The position numbers were made by a program, and so were the translations under genes. A DNA stretch of 64,000 nucleotides, taken from the NCBI RefSeq assembly GCF_000722875.1, contig NZ_JFHR01000003.1, positions 108,147-172,146 on the forward strand, in the 5' to 3' direction. The notes below the pieces were generated by a model. It was not told the DNA's origin, did no database searches, and worked only from the letters and a program-made list of their open reading frames with translations. Positions within the stretch are counted from its first letter, which is position 1; each line of letters opens with the position of its first letter. This stretch comes from Sphingobium chlorophenolicum. Lineage in GTDB: Bacteria > Pseudomonadota > Alphaproteobacteria > Sphingomonadales > Sphingomonadaceae. Positions 33,110 through 40,134 of the stretch are shown in pieces.

Positions 33110-33292
33110 ATGGGCGAAGCGACTGACAAGCTGAAGGCGGCGGGTAACAAGCTGGCCGGCAACGTCAAGGAAGGCATCGGCAAGGCGACCGACAATGCGA
33201 GCCTCGAAGCCGAGGGCAAGGCCCAGAAGCTGAAGGGGTCCGCTCAGGACGTGAAGGGTTCGGTCAAGGGCACGCTCGGCGACGACATCTGA
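33110..33292 (+). CDS. CsbD family stress protein
   Basis: 60 residues: MGEATDKLKAAGNKLAGNVK, then EGIGKATDNASLEAEGKAQK and a repeated KGSAQDVKGSVKG end. The repeated helical pattern is diagnostic for CsbD, a small abundant stress protein of unknown action. AGGAG lies 7 bases upstream. An inverted repeat AATTGT/ACAATT (33069-33074, 33086-33091) precedes it. One of few plus-strand genes in the first 48 kb. Confidence 0.9.
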   Translation: MGEATDKLKAAGNKLAGNVKEGIGKATDNASLEAEGKAQKLKGSAQDVKGSVKGTLGDDI

Positions 33293-33699
33293 CGCTCGAC
33301 CTTCGATGACCCGATCGGGCCGCTTCGGGAAACCGGGGCGGCCTTTTCCTTGCGCGGCGGGAATGCGGGATTTCGAGCGCCACCTTTGAAGATCGGCTTG
33401 AGACTGCGGGGGCGATCGGCGAGCCGCGCCGCGACCACGGTCATCCAGATCGCATCGCACCCCGTCGACGGCCTCGCGCCCCGTGCCTGATTGCAGCGCA
33501 GATGCTTCAGCAGGCCGTTCGACAGTAATCGTCGTCCACCCGCGCTGCGCAGCGTGACATGGTCGAATGTCGGGTAATCGGGATGATAGCGGACGAGGTG
33601 CCGGGGACTCGGCAGGGGCATTCCGCATCCGGCGCATAGCGACGACTGCGCCCAGCGCAGGATCCGCCGCTGGTTTCTGGCCTGGGTGGTCGATGCCAT
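33244..33699 (-). CDS. HNH endonuclease-like protein
   Basis: 151 residues from MASTTQARNQRRILRWAQ at 33699. Residues 21-75 look like an HNH/His-Me nuclease: SLCAGCGMPL, then YPTFDHVTLRSAGGRRL and LKHLRCNQARGAR. The CxxC, FDHV and CNxxRG order is that of bacterial HNH nucleases that cut DNA. The 3' end overlaps the convergent csbD-like gene by 49 bases and its terminator, so the last ~35 residues may not be functional or the true end may differ. Confidence 0.65.
   Translation of the reverse strand: MASTTQARNQRRILRWAQSSLCAGCGMPLPSPRHLVRYHPDYPTFDHVTLRSAGGRRLLSNGLLKHLRCNQARGARPSTGCDAIWMTVVAARLADRPRSLKPIFKGGARNPAFPPRKEKAAPVSRSGPIGSSKVERQMSSPSVPLTEPFTS
33317..33348 (+). terminator. intrinsic terminator of csbD-like gene
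   Basis: GGCCGC (33318-33323) and GCGGCC (33338-33343) followed by TTTT, 25 bases after the stop. Confidence 0.8.
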
Positions 33700-33742
33700 G
33701 ACGCGAGGATGATGGCCCTCGATTAAATTCCTGTGAACGACG

Positions 33743-35050
33743 TCATCCGATGTGCAGCTGGTCGAGCACGGCGGCCTCGAGCCTGTCACCTTCGAGATCC
33801 TCGGCATGGATCGTCACGACGGGGGCGATCTCGCGCAGCTTTTCGACCTGACGCAGTTTCAACCCGAGCGTGTCGGCGTCATCGCCGGTGACGACTTCGA
33901 GTGCCGCCTCGATCACCTCGCCGGTGGTGAAGTCGCGCAGGTCGAGAAGAAGGTCTGGACGCATCTCCCCGATCAACGTCGCGATATCGAACAGGAGCCG
34001 TTTGAAGCCGACGCCGATGCCGCGCCGGCGAAGCCGGTACTGGAGATCGAGCAGGCCGACGATCGTCTTGCGCTCGGCGAGATTGTGGATCGCGACAAAG
34101 TTGGCGGGGCGCGCGATCGGCTGCGCATAGGCGCGCAGGCAGGCATAGCCCTCACGCGGGTTGTGCTCGCCGACGACGGCCAGGACCAGATAGGGTGGCC
34201 CGATGTGGCGCTGGTGGACGCCGATGTGGCGGATGCGGTTCTTGACGATCAACTCGCGCCCTTCGGCAAGCGTGATGGTCGAGCCGGAGACGTCGATCGC
34301 ATAGAGCAGGAGGAAGGCCTGCGGGGCGTGCTCGGTCGGCCATTTCTTCGCCGCTTCGCGCAGTTTCGCGAATACGATGCCGCGTTCGTAGGGGTCGATA
34401 TGGGTGTAGAGATGGCGCGCGAGCGGGATGCCCGGTGCGATCTGGACCCGCTCGGCCGCGGCGCGCATCGCCGCGAACTCGCTCGCCATCGATGTCGTGC
34501 GCGGCTCGCCGACCTCGAGTGGTTCGACGACGTTGACCTGCGCCATTTCCATCAACTGCCACAGCAGGCGCGCGAGGCGCGGGATCGCGACGCCGCGGGT
34601 GCGATCGTCGGGTTCGCTGTCATCAGGGAGCTGCGCCAGCTTCTCGGGGGCGAGCCGGTGCGCCGAGAACAGCCCGTCGGGCTCGTGGATCGTGCGCGGG
34701 GTGGTGGTCGCCTTCTCGCGGATGCGGGGCGGCGCCTGCTCCCGGAAGAACGGGCAGTCGACGTCATGTTCGGGGCGACGCTGGCGGATGCTGGTGAGCC
34801 GGCGCAGGTAATAGGTTTCGGCTTCGGAGAGATAGGCCGGCGAGAGTAGCGGCGGGTCCGTCCCCTCCCCCAGGCAGTCGCAGGCTATCCACTGGTGATG
34901 ATCGCGTGCCTTGACCACCATGATGACCGAGGCGCGGTGATCGCTGTCCTCGCCTTCGCCTGTGTACCAGCGCACCAGCGCCTCGCGCACCACGTCGGGT
35001 ACGGGCGAGCGCAGGGTAAGACCCCGGGTATCGCGTGGGACGAGCCACAT
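33743..35050 (-). CDS. hypothetical protein with N-terminal Cys/His motif
   Basis: 435 residues. Near residues 56-105 it has WIACDCLGEG and, later, RRPEHDVDCPFFREQ, a CxC...HxxDC arrangement that may bind zinc and is loosely like DUF1173 proteins. The middle and C-terminus are alpha/beta: FLLLYAIDVSGSTITLAEGR, VGFKRLLFDIATLIGEMRPD and a late VVTGDDADTLGLKLRQVEKL. It is divergent from the gene at 35126 across an inverted repeat. Function unknown. Confidence 0.65.
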   Translation of the reverse strand: MWLVPRDTRGLTLRSPVPDVVREALVRWYTGEGEDSDHRASVIMVVKARDHHQWIACDCLGEGTDPPLLSPAYLSEAETYYLRRLTSIRQRRPEHDVDCPFFREQAPPRIREKATTTPRTIHEPDGLFSAHRLAPEKLAQLPDDSEPDDRTRGVAIPRLARLLWQLMEMAQVNVVEPLEVGEPRTTSMASEFAAMRAAAERVQIAPGIPLARHLYTHIDPYERGIVFAKLREAAKKWPTEHAPQAFLLLYAIDVSGSTITLAEGRELIVKNRIRHIGVHQRHIGPPYLVLAVVGEHNPREGYACLRAYAQPIARPANFVAIHNLAERKTIVGLLDLQYRLRRRGIGVGFKRLLFDIATLIGEMRPDLLLDLRDFTTGEVIEAALEVVTGDDADTLGLKLRQVEKLREIAPVVTIHAEDLEGDRLEAAVLDQLHIG

Positions 35051-35086
35051 GGTGGTGAAGCTACTCCATAATGCTTGCCTTGTCGC

Positions 35087-35116
35087 CTTTGTTCACGTTA
35101 CGTTCAATGAACAAAG
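35087..35116. promoter_or_regulatory. inverted repeat in divergent promoter region
   Basis: CTTTGTTCA (35087-35095) and TGAACAAAG (35108-35116), 12 bases apart, between divergent genes. The right arm merges into AAAGGAG of the plus gene, so binding would also block its ribosome site. Confidence 0.5.
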
Positions 35117-35125
35117 GAGCTGGCC

Positions 35126-35650
35126 ATGAAGCGTTCGGAATTTATCGGAGAGTTCGACCTCGATGCGGTGCTCACCGAATTGTCGGTCGATCTGGATATT
35201 CGCGTTACCCGGCGCATGCTCGCGGGGGCGTGCATCGGCAGCAATCCGGAGGATGCGTATCTCTCGGCGCGCGAGTTGCGGGAATCGCTCGAATGGATCC
35301 ACGAGGGCGAGAACGAGGGCAAGGTCAAGCTGACCACGATCCTCAGCACCGCGTGCGACGATTTCCAGCGGTGCCTCTATTATTGCGTCGCCGGCAAGGG
35401 CGTCGTGACCATGCTCGACGATCTCGTCTGGCTGGAGAAGCTGCTGGAGGCGCGCGGTCGCATCGCCGGGCACATCTATCGCAACAAGCTGCCGGTGAAG
35501 CCGCTGGTCAATCCGTATGTCGCGGCCGAGCCGGATGGTCCGTTGGGCCGCTTCGACCCCGCGTTCGCGATCGGCGCGTCCTGGTCGCATGACCCGGGAC
35601 CCGATTACGATTCCGACGATCGTGGCCCCGGTCCGAAGCTCAAGGGCTGA
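35126..35650 (+). CDS. hypothetical protein
   Basis: 174 residues, MKRSEFIGEFDLDAVLTELS; AAAGGAG upstream. Helical, with YLSARELRESLEWIHEGENE and CDDFQRCLYYCVAGKGVVTM; the tail is acidic and disordered. The N-terminus has no clear DNA-binding motif. Divergent from 33743-35050 over a shared palindrome. Family unknown. Confidence 0.7.
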   Translation: MKRSEFIGEFDLDAVLTELSVDLDIRVTRRMLAGACIGSNPEDAYLSARELRESLEWIHEGENEGKVKLTTILSTACDDFQRCLYYCVAGKGVVTMLDDLVWLEKLLEARGRIAGHIYRNKLPVKPLVNPYVAAEPDGPLGRFDPAFAIGASWSHDPGPDYDSDDRGPGPKLKG

Positions 35651-35663
35651 CGACAAAAAGAAA

Positions 35664-35697
35664 AGGCGGTTCGGCAAGGGAGCATGCCGGACCGCCT
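35664..35697. terminator. intrinsic terminator between convergent genes
   Basis: AGGCGGTTCGGCA (35664-35676) and TGCCGGACCGCCT (35685-35697), one G-T pair, with an A-rich run on its left that gives a U tract on the minus strand. It separates the convergent genes ending at 35650 and 35714. Confidence 0.8.
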
Positions 35698-35713
35698 CTT
35701 CCAGGGGGGGATA

Positions 35714-36232
35714 TCAGTAACGCGCCTCGCACGCGAGCCGTTCCCCGCGCCGCCAGCGCGCCGGATCGATGAATTCTCCCGCATAGGCGCCGCGGCCCGC
35801 TGATCGCGCCTGTTCGGCCGCAGCGACATAGCGCGCGGCGCGCTGCGGATCGCCGCGCAGATATTGCGTCGCCGGCACCGCCAGACCCTGCAGGATCAGT
35901 TGCTCGCCCAGGTCGTAGCCGTCGACCGTGACGATGGCGATCGGACGGCCGTAGCTGCTCGCGCCGGTCATGCGGATCGTGGCGACACTGCTCTTGAGGA
36001 TACGCGAGGCGGAATCCTGCGCGAACTTGCCGCACGGATAGCAGGCACCGTCCTTCGAGCACATCTGCTTGCGCTCGAAGGCGTCGGCCCCCGACAGGCG
36101 GAAATCGACCGAGACCGTGTCGCCGTCGATCGCCCGCCCCTCGCCGGTGATCGTCGCCCCGTCGCGGCCTTGGGGTTCCCCTGCCCCGCAGGCGGCGAGC
36201 GCGGCGATGCCGAGGAGCAGGGCGCCCCTCAT
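35714..36232 (-). CDS. SNase-like lipoprotein (thermonuclease homologue)
   Basis: 172 residues starting MRGALLLGIAALAACGAG, a lipoprotein signal with an LAAC lipobox at about residue 15. The rest follows staphylococcal-nuclease order: AIDGDTVSVDFRLSGADAFE near residue 35, a FERKQMC segment, then YGRPIAIVTVDGYDLGEQLI and LQGLAVPATQYL. The arginine in FRLSG, glutamate in DAFE and arginine in YGRP match the catalytic Arg-Glu-Arg set, so it may be an active nuclease at the envelope. Extra cysteines (CSKDGACYPC) are unusual. Confidence 0.75.
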   Translation of the reverse strand: MRGALLLGIAALAACGAGEPQGRDGATITGEGRAIDGDTVSVDFRLSGADAFERKQMCSKDGACYPCGKFAQDSASRILKSSVATIRMTGASSYGRPIAIVTVDGYDLGEQLILQGLAVPATQYLRGDPQRAARYVAAAEQARSAGRGAYAGEFIDPARWRRGERLACEARY

Positions 36233-36438
36233 GCGTAGCGCAATTCGACTTCGACGTTCGGTCCGTCGACGATGATCGGCAGAACGCGGAAGGGTTGCAG
36301 CGGATCGCCGGTGCGCACGATCGAGACCTGGCGTGCGCCGGCATCGAACATCCGCATGGCGACGCGCTGGGCATGGGCGCGGCTGCAGAGCTGCGACCGC
36401 TTGGGGCTGGGCGTGACGGGGGGATACGGGGCGGACAT
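36229..36438 (-). CDS. small hypothetical protein
   Basis: 69 residues, MSAPYPPVTPSPKRSQLCSR. C-terminal strands (QVSIVRTGDPLQPFRVLPII) suggest a compact domain. Its stop overlaps the SNase start by 4 bases, so they are coupled. Family unknown. Confidence 0.55.
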   Translation of the reverse strand: MSAPYPPVTPSPKRSQLCSRAHAQRVAMRMFDAGARQVSIVRTGDPLQPFRVLPIIVDGPNVEVELRYA

Positions 36439-36470
36439 GGCGATGATCCTGACGTGGGGGATGTCGGCGA

Positions 36471-37094
36471 TCAACCGAACACCGTCTTGTGGACGCGGGT
36501 TTCGGGCTTGGGCGGCACGAGCGTCCACGCCCATTTGCGAAGGTTGCCGATCCGATATTTCGGGTAGCCGTTGCCGGGGATCGCGAGCGAGATCTTGCGG
36601 CCGCGCTTGTGGACGATGAACTCGTCGCCCTCATAGCCGTCGACGAAGGTGACCTTGCTCGGCAAGCGGATGTGCATGCCGTGTTCGAGCGGGCGTACCG
36701 GCGTCGCGAGCCGCTCGAGGCAGCGTCGGCGCCAGTTCAGGGCACCGGGATCGTCGGTGTCGCCGAGCAGCGACAGGATGCGCTCGGGGCATTCGGCCTC
36801 GCATGGCCCGGCGTGTTCGGTCATATCCTTGTAGGCGAACACAAATCCGTCCTTGGCGCGCGGGTTCCAGCTGACCATGCACACGGCCGCGAAGGCGGGT
36901 TCGTCGTTGCCATCGGTGGACGGCACCACGGCTGCGTACCAGACCTTGTTGCGCAGGCACGAGGAGGCGATGACGCGCAGCGCCTTCCCCTTTCCGTCCG
37001 CGTCGCGGTTGTCGTAGGTGAATTGCGCGTCGAGATAGGCTTTGGGGCCTGTGTGCGGGAACATCGACGACAGCGGCATGCTGAGCCAGCCCAT
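36471..37094 (-). CDS. hypothetical protein, DUF6927-like
   Basis: 207 residues, MGWLSMPLSSMFPHTGPKAY followed by LDAQFTYDNRD. The start MGWLxM and YLDxQFT are typical of plasmid DUF6927 proteins. Later: VWYAAVVPSTDGNDEPAFAA, MVSWNPRAKDGFVFAYKDMT and ECPERILSLLGDTD. AAAGGA precedes the start. Intact; role unknown. Confidence 0.7.
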   Translation of the reverse strand: MGWLSMPLSSMFPHTGPKAYLDAQFTYDNRDADGKGKALRVIASSCLRNKVWYAAVVPSTDGNDEPAFAAVCMVSWNPRAKDGFVFAYKDMTEHAGPCEAECPERILSLLGDTDDPGALNWRRRCLERLATPVRPLEHGMHIRLPSKVTFVDGYEGDEFIVHKRGRKISLAIPGNGYPKYRIGNLRKWAWTLVPPKPETRVHKTVFG

Positions 37095-37131
37095 GATGGC
37101 GGTCCTTTCGCGGGTGTGGATGGGTGATCGA

Positions 37132-37776
37132 TCAGCCGAACAGGCTGACCGGCTCGGCGACCGGCGCTGTGAGCCGCAATTCCTTGCGCAGCCGCACGGC
37201 GAACCGCTCGGGTGCGAGCAGGTCGCGGATCGAGGCGTAGCAGTCGCGCTCCCCGAGGTGGTCGTGACGGCCGCTGACGCGGCGGTAGATGACCTCGCGA
37301 TCGGCCATGGTGCCGTGGAGCGATAGCTGCATCCACAGCTCCTCGCCGTGTAGGGTGATCTCGCCCGATCGCGACGCGTGGCTGCGGTTCGAGCGCAGGT
37401 CATAGTGCGCGGGGTCGAGTCCCAGCGTGTCGGCGAGCCGGCGCAGCGCCTTGCGTCCGTCGCTGTGGAAGCGATCCTTGGCGGCCGCGTCGTGCGCGAC
37501 GCCCCGCACCGCGAGTGTCAGCAATGCCGGGTGCTGTCGCAACTCGGCGATGCGGTCCATGCAGCGCCGCTTGAGCAGCGCGTCCTCGGACTGCGGCGCG
37601 GTAACGCTCGCGAGGTGACGGGCGAGCAGGATGACCGCGGGATCGGTTTCGAAGGCGATCCCGGCGTTGCGGCAGTCATCGATCGCGCGGGTAATGGCGT
37701 GGAGGCTCGCTCCGATCGTGACCAGCGCGCTCGGGTCGAGCGCCTGCTGGTGGCGGAAGGCGACGTCGTATGGCAT
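37132..37776 (-). CDS. hypothetical protein
   Basis: 214 residues, MPYDVAFRHQQALDPSALVT. Helical first half (LHAITRAIDDCRNAGIAFET), then a beta-rich C-terminal half with HYDLRSNRSHASRSGEITLH and EELWMQLSLHGTMADREVIY. GGGAG lies 7 bases upstream in a leader bulge. Heads the operon running to 35714. Family unknown. Confidence 0.7.
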   Translation of the reverse strand: MPYDVAFRHQQALDPSALVTIGASLHAITRAIDDCRNAGIAFETDPAVILLARHLASVTAPQSEDALLKRRCMDRIAELRQHPALLTLAVRGVAHDAAAKDRFHSDGRKALRRLADTLGLDPAHYDLRSNRSHASRSGEITLHGEELWMQLSLHGTMADREVIYRRVSGRHDHLGERDCYASIRDLLAPERFAVRLRKELRLTAPVAEPVSLFG

Positions 37777-37777
37777 C

Positions 37778-37814
37778 GATGGGCTCCCTGAGCGCCCTAT
37801 GCGCTCAGCCCATC
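37778..37814 (-). promoter_or_regulatory. 5' leader hairpin with bulged ribosome site
   Basis: Minus strand GATGGGC-TGAGCGC, loop ATAGG, GCGCTCA-ggga-GCCCATC, ending one base before the ATG. GGGAG lies in the bulge, and an AAGGAAAGAGGGA tract lies upstream. Confidence 0.6.
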
Positions 37815-37852
37815 CCGTCCCTCTTTCCTTCTTGCCTGGAGTACGGTCAGGA

Positions 37853-38338
37853 TCAGTCCGTGTGCCCGCGATGCCGACCCAGGCCATCCCTGAGCATCGA
37901 AACGCAGGTGGCAACCAGCGTCACATTGAGCGCCATCGACACGATCACGGCGATGACGCCCATCGTACCCGACTGGATGCCGCAGAGATTGCGCACGTCC
38001 CAGAATTGCGGTTCAAGGCTGCGATTATAGGCCCACATCGCATATTGCATCCGTGGGCTCTCCAGCGTCGCGTGCGCGAAGACCGTCAGGGCGGCGCCGA
38101 TGGCGAGCAGGGCGAAGCGCAGCCAGAACAGCGACGCTCGGCCGAGCAGCGCGAACAGCAGGACGGGATAGGCGATGAGGCTGAAGGTGAACGGTGTCAC
38201 CATCGCGCGGAACGGCCATCCGCTGTGATCCACGCGCAGCACATGGTCGGCATGGTGAATGACGGCCAGCACGATCGCCAGAAGAAGGAGATTGCGTGTC
38301 GACCGCGAAAGGCCGGTTGTCGGGTCGAAGCTCCGCAT
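37853..38338 (-). CDS. integral membrane protein, four predicted spans
   Basis: 161 residues from MRSFDPTTGLSRSTRNLLLL (38338); an alternative start at 38395 would overlap the upstream gene by 23 bases. Hydrophobic segments: NLLLLAIVLAVIHHADHVL, VTPFTFSLIAYPVLLFALLG, LFWLRFALLAIGAALTVFAH and SGTMGVIAVIVSMALNVTLV. No transport or catalytic motif is evident. Start uncertain. Confidence 0.65.
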   Translation of the reverse strand: MRSFDPTTGLSRSTRNLLLLAIVLAVIHHADHVLRVDHSGWPFRAMVTPFTFSLIAYPVLLFALLGRASLFWLRFALLAIGAALTVFAHATLESPRMQYAMWAYNRSLEPQFWDVRNLCGIQSGTMGVIAVIVSMALNVTLVATCVSMLRDGLGRHRGHTD

Positions 38339-38372
38339 CGCATCAGCGCCCTCGGGTGGTAATACGGTCTGG

Positions 38373-38570
38373 CTATAGCATAAGCCGTCCGGCATCGCCC
38401 GACCGACATGCGGCGTCGAACCCGCGTTGCCATGCTGCTTCGAGTCGGCTGCCGCGTCGATGGCAGCAGCCGGTATTGCCCATCACGAAGCACCGCCAGC
38501 CCGATTTCTCGGCCTCCCACAGTGGATCGAGCGGCGCCGGCGTCAGCAGCGCCATCAGATCGAGGATCAT
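38373..38570 (-). CDS. small protein with Rmf/CrpP-like C-terminus
   Basis: 65 residues, MILDLMALLTPAPLDPLWEA. The tail EAAWQRGFDAACRSGDAGR resembles the AxxxGxxAxxxG repeat of ribosome-modulation-factor and CrpP-like proteins, and residues 22-38 hold CFVMGNTGCCHRR. Start overlaps the previous stop (ATGA). Tentative. Confidence 0.55.
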   Translation of the reverse strand: MILDLMALLTPAPLDPLWEAEKSGWRCFVMGNTGCCHRRGSRLEAAWQRGFDAACRSGDAGRLML

Positions 38571-39055
38571 GCCATGTCCCCTTCGGACTGCGCGATCATC
38601 AGCGTGACCGCCTCGTCGATCGCGGAATCGTCCCCATTGACCATTCGGGCCGTCGGCGTGCGCCGCTGGACGTTGGCGAACACCGTTGGCGCTGCCCTGC
38701 CCTTCAGCGGATAGCAGAACACCTGGTCGCCCTCGATCGTCACCAGCTTCGTCCGGCATTGCCGGCGCAGCCGCTTCGCTTCCTCGATCCGGGTGATAAG
38801 CGCCGCCACCTCGAACTCGAGGCAGTGCGGCATGACGCTGTCGCCGAGCCGCGAGACGGGACGGTTGGCGGCGAGCCAGGCATCGACCGCCTGTTCGGTG
38901 ACGCTGCCGACGGCATGGTAATCGTCCGCGGCGCCATGCCCGCGGTTCGACGCGAGGAAGGCGCGCTGCCCATCGATCCAGATCTCGGCCGAGTAGCAAG
39001 TCGTTTCCTCGGACAAAGCGTCGACCACCTTCAGCTTGCGCAACTCGATGTGCAT
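38567..39055 (-). CDS. hypothetical protein
   Basis: 162 residues, MHIELRKLKVVDALSEETTC. Beta-rich N-terminus (CYSAEIWIDGQRAFLASNRG), then helices with LITRIEEAKRLRRQCRTKLV and GDQVFCYPLKGRAAPTVFAN. It lies directly after ardC on the same strand, with 15 bases between. Family unknown. Confidence 0.65.
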   Translation of the reverse strand: MHIELRKLKVVDALSEETTCYSAEIWIDGQRAFLASNRGHGAADDYHAVGSVTEQAVDAWLAANRPVSRLGDSVMPHCLEFEVAALITRIEEAKRLRRQCRTKLVTIEGDQVFCYPLKGRAAPTVFANVQRRTPTARMVNGDDSAIDEAVTLMIAQSEGDMA

Positions 39056-39070
39056 GGTGAGATCTCCGGG

Positions 39071-40009
39071 TCATGCCGCGAGGGCTTCGGGTTGGTCGAC
39101 CTCGGCCGCGCCACCCACGGCGGCGTTGTGGAGCCAGGTCACCGCCTGCTCGGCTTTCGCCGCGGCCTTGATGATCGCGCTCGAATCGCCCTTCAGGATT
39201 TTCAGCCAATGGTCGACGTAGCTGGCGTGATTGTCGTGCAGCTCGCCGGGCAGATTGAGGTCGGCGCACACCAGACACTGGCCGATGCAGGCGACCAGCT
39301 CCTCGAACGCATAGGCGTTGTCGCCGAACTTCTTGCCGAACTCGCGGTTGAGGCGCTGCGGCGCGCCCGAATAATGGACATATTCGTGCGCGAGCGTGCT
39401 GGCGTAATGATCGTCCGAGCGAAACGCGCCGCGCTGCGGTAGCTGGATATAGTCGCCGATCGGCGAATAGAATGCCTGATCGCCGCCATGCCGCACGGTC
39501 GCCGGCAGGCCTCCGAAGAAGGCATCGATCGCGGCGCGGTGCCGGCTCTCGATGCGCGGTTCGGGCGGTGCGGGCACCGGATAATAATACGCCGGGAGAC
39601 CGTCGATCTGATCGACGTTGAACACCGTGTACGAGCGCAGGAACCGGATATTCTTCGTCGCCGCCTCGCCGGTGACGCGGTCCGCCTCGGTTTTCGAGAA
39701 GGTTGAATAATAGACGCTGTGCGCGCCATGCTCGCCGCGCCGTACCTGTCCGCCCAACTCGGTCGCCTGTCGGTAGGTCATCCAGTTGCGGCCAGAGAAC
39801 CCCTGGGCGTCGCCGATCGCCCAGAGATAGAGCGCGTTGATGCCGGTGTAGGGCGTGCCGCAATGCCGCAGCGGTCGCCCCCCTGCCCCGGTCAGTCCCC
39901 AGGGGCGCGACCAGGGCAGGACGCCGGCTTCAAGCTTGGCGATTATGAGGTTGGTGATCTCGGCCGCGACATCGCGGCGTGGCGCAGTCGATTTGCGGTG
40001 AAAGGTCAT
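39071..40009 (-). CDS. ardC: ArdC-type antirestriction protein
   Basis: 312 residues. N-terminal ssDNA-binding domain: ITNLIIAKLEAGVLPWSRPW, GTPYTGINALYLWAIGDAQG, NWMTYRQATELGGQVRRGEH. C-terminal zincin-like protease: DDHYASTLAHEYVHYSGAPQ with the HEYVH metal motif and AFEELVACIGQ. ArdC proteins protect incoming plasmid DNA from type I and II restriction during transfer. All key residues are present. GGGAG pairs with TCCC right before the ATG. Confidence 0.9.
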   Translation of the reverse strand: MTFHRKSTAPRRDVAAEITNLIIAKLEAGVLPWSRPWGLTGAGGRPLRHCGTPYTGINALYLWAIGDAQGFSGRNWMTYRQATELGGQVRRGEHGAHSVYYSTFSKTEADRVTGEAATKNIRFLRSYTVFNVDQIDGLPAYYYPVPAPPEPRIESRHRAAIDAFFGGLPATVRHGGDQAFYSPIGDYIQLPQRGAFRSDDHYASTLAHEYVHYSGAPQRLNREFGKKFGDNAYAFEELVACIGQCLVCADLNLPGELHDNHASYVDHWLKILKGDSSAIIKAAAKAEQAVTWLHNAAVGGAAEVDQPEALAA

Positions 40010-40021
40010 GGGAAAGCTCCC
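40010..40021 (-). promoter_or_regulatory. hairpin pairing the ardC ribosome site
   Basis: Minus strand GGGA-gctt-TCCC directly before ATG, covering the GGGAG ribosome site. A second hairpin (CGCGG/CCGCG) lies just upstream. Confidence 0.4.
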
Positions 40022-40054
40022 TCGATGCGCGGGCCACGCGTGACGGTCCGCGGG

Positions 40055-40092
40055 TAAAAAGAAGGCGGCCGCCCCGGTGAGGGACAGCCGCC
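40055..40092 (-). terminator. intrinsic terminator of the ParB-domain gene
   Basis: GGCGGC (40064-40069) with GCCGCC (40087-40092) and an A-rich run (TAAAAAGAA) read as a U tract on the minus strand. Confidence 0.75.
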
Positions 40093-40134
40093 AAGGTGTG
40101 CCCGGGAGACGAACGGGCCGGGGGTATCGGGGGG

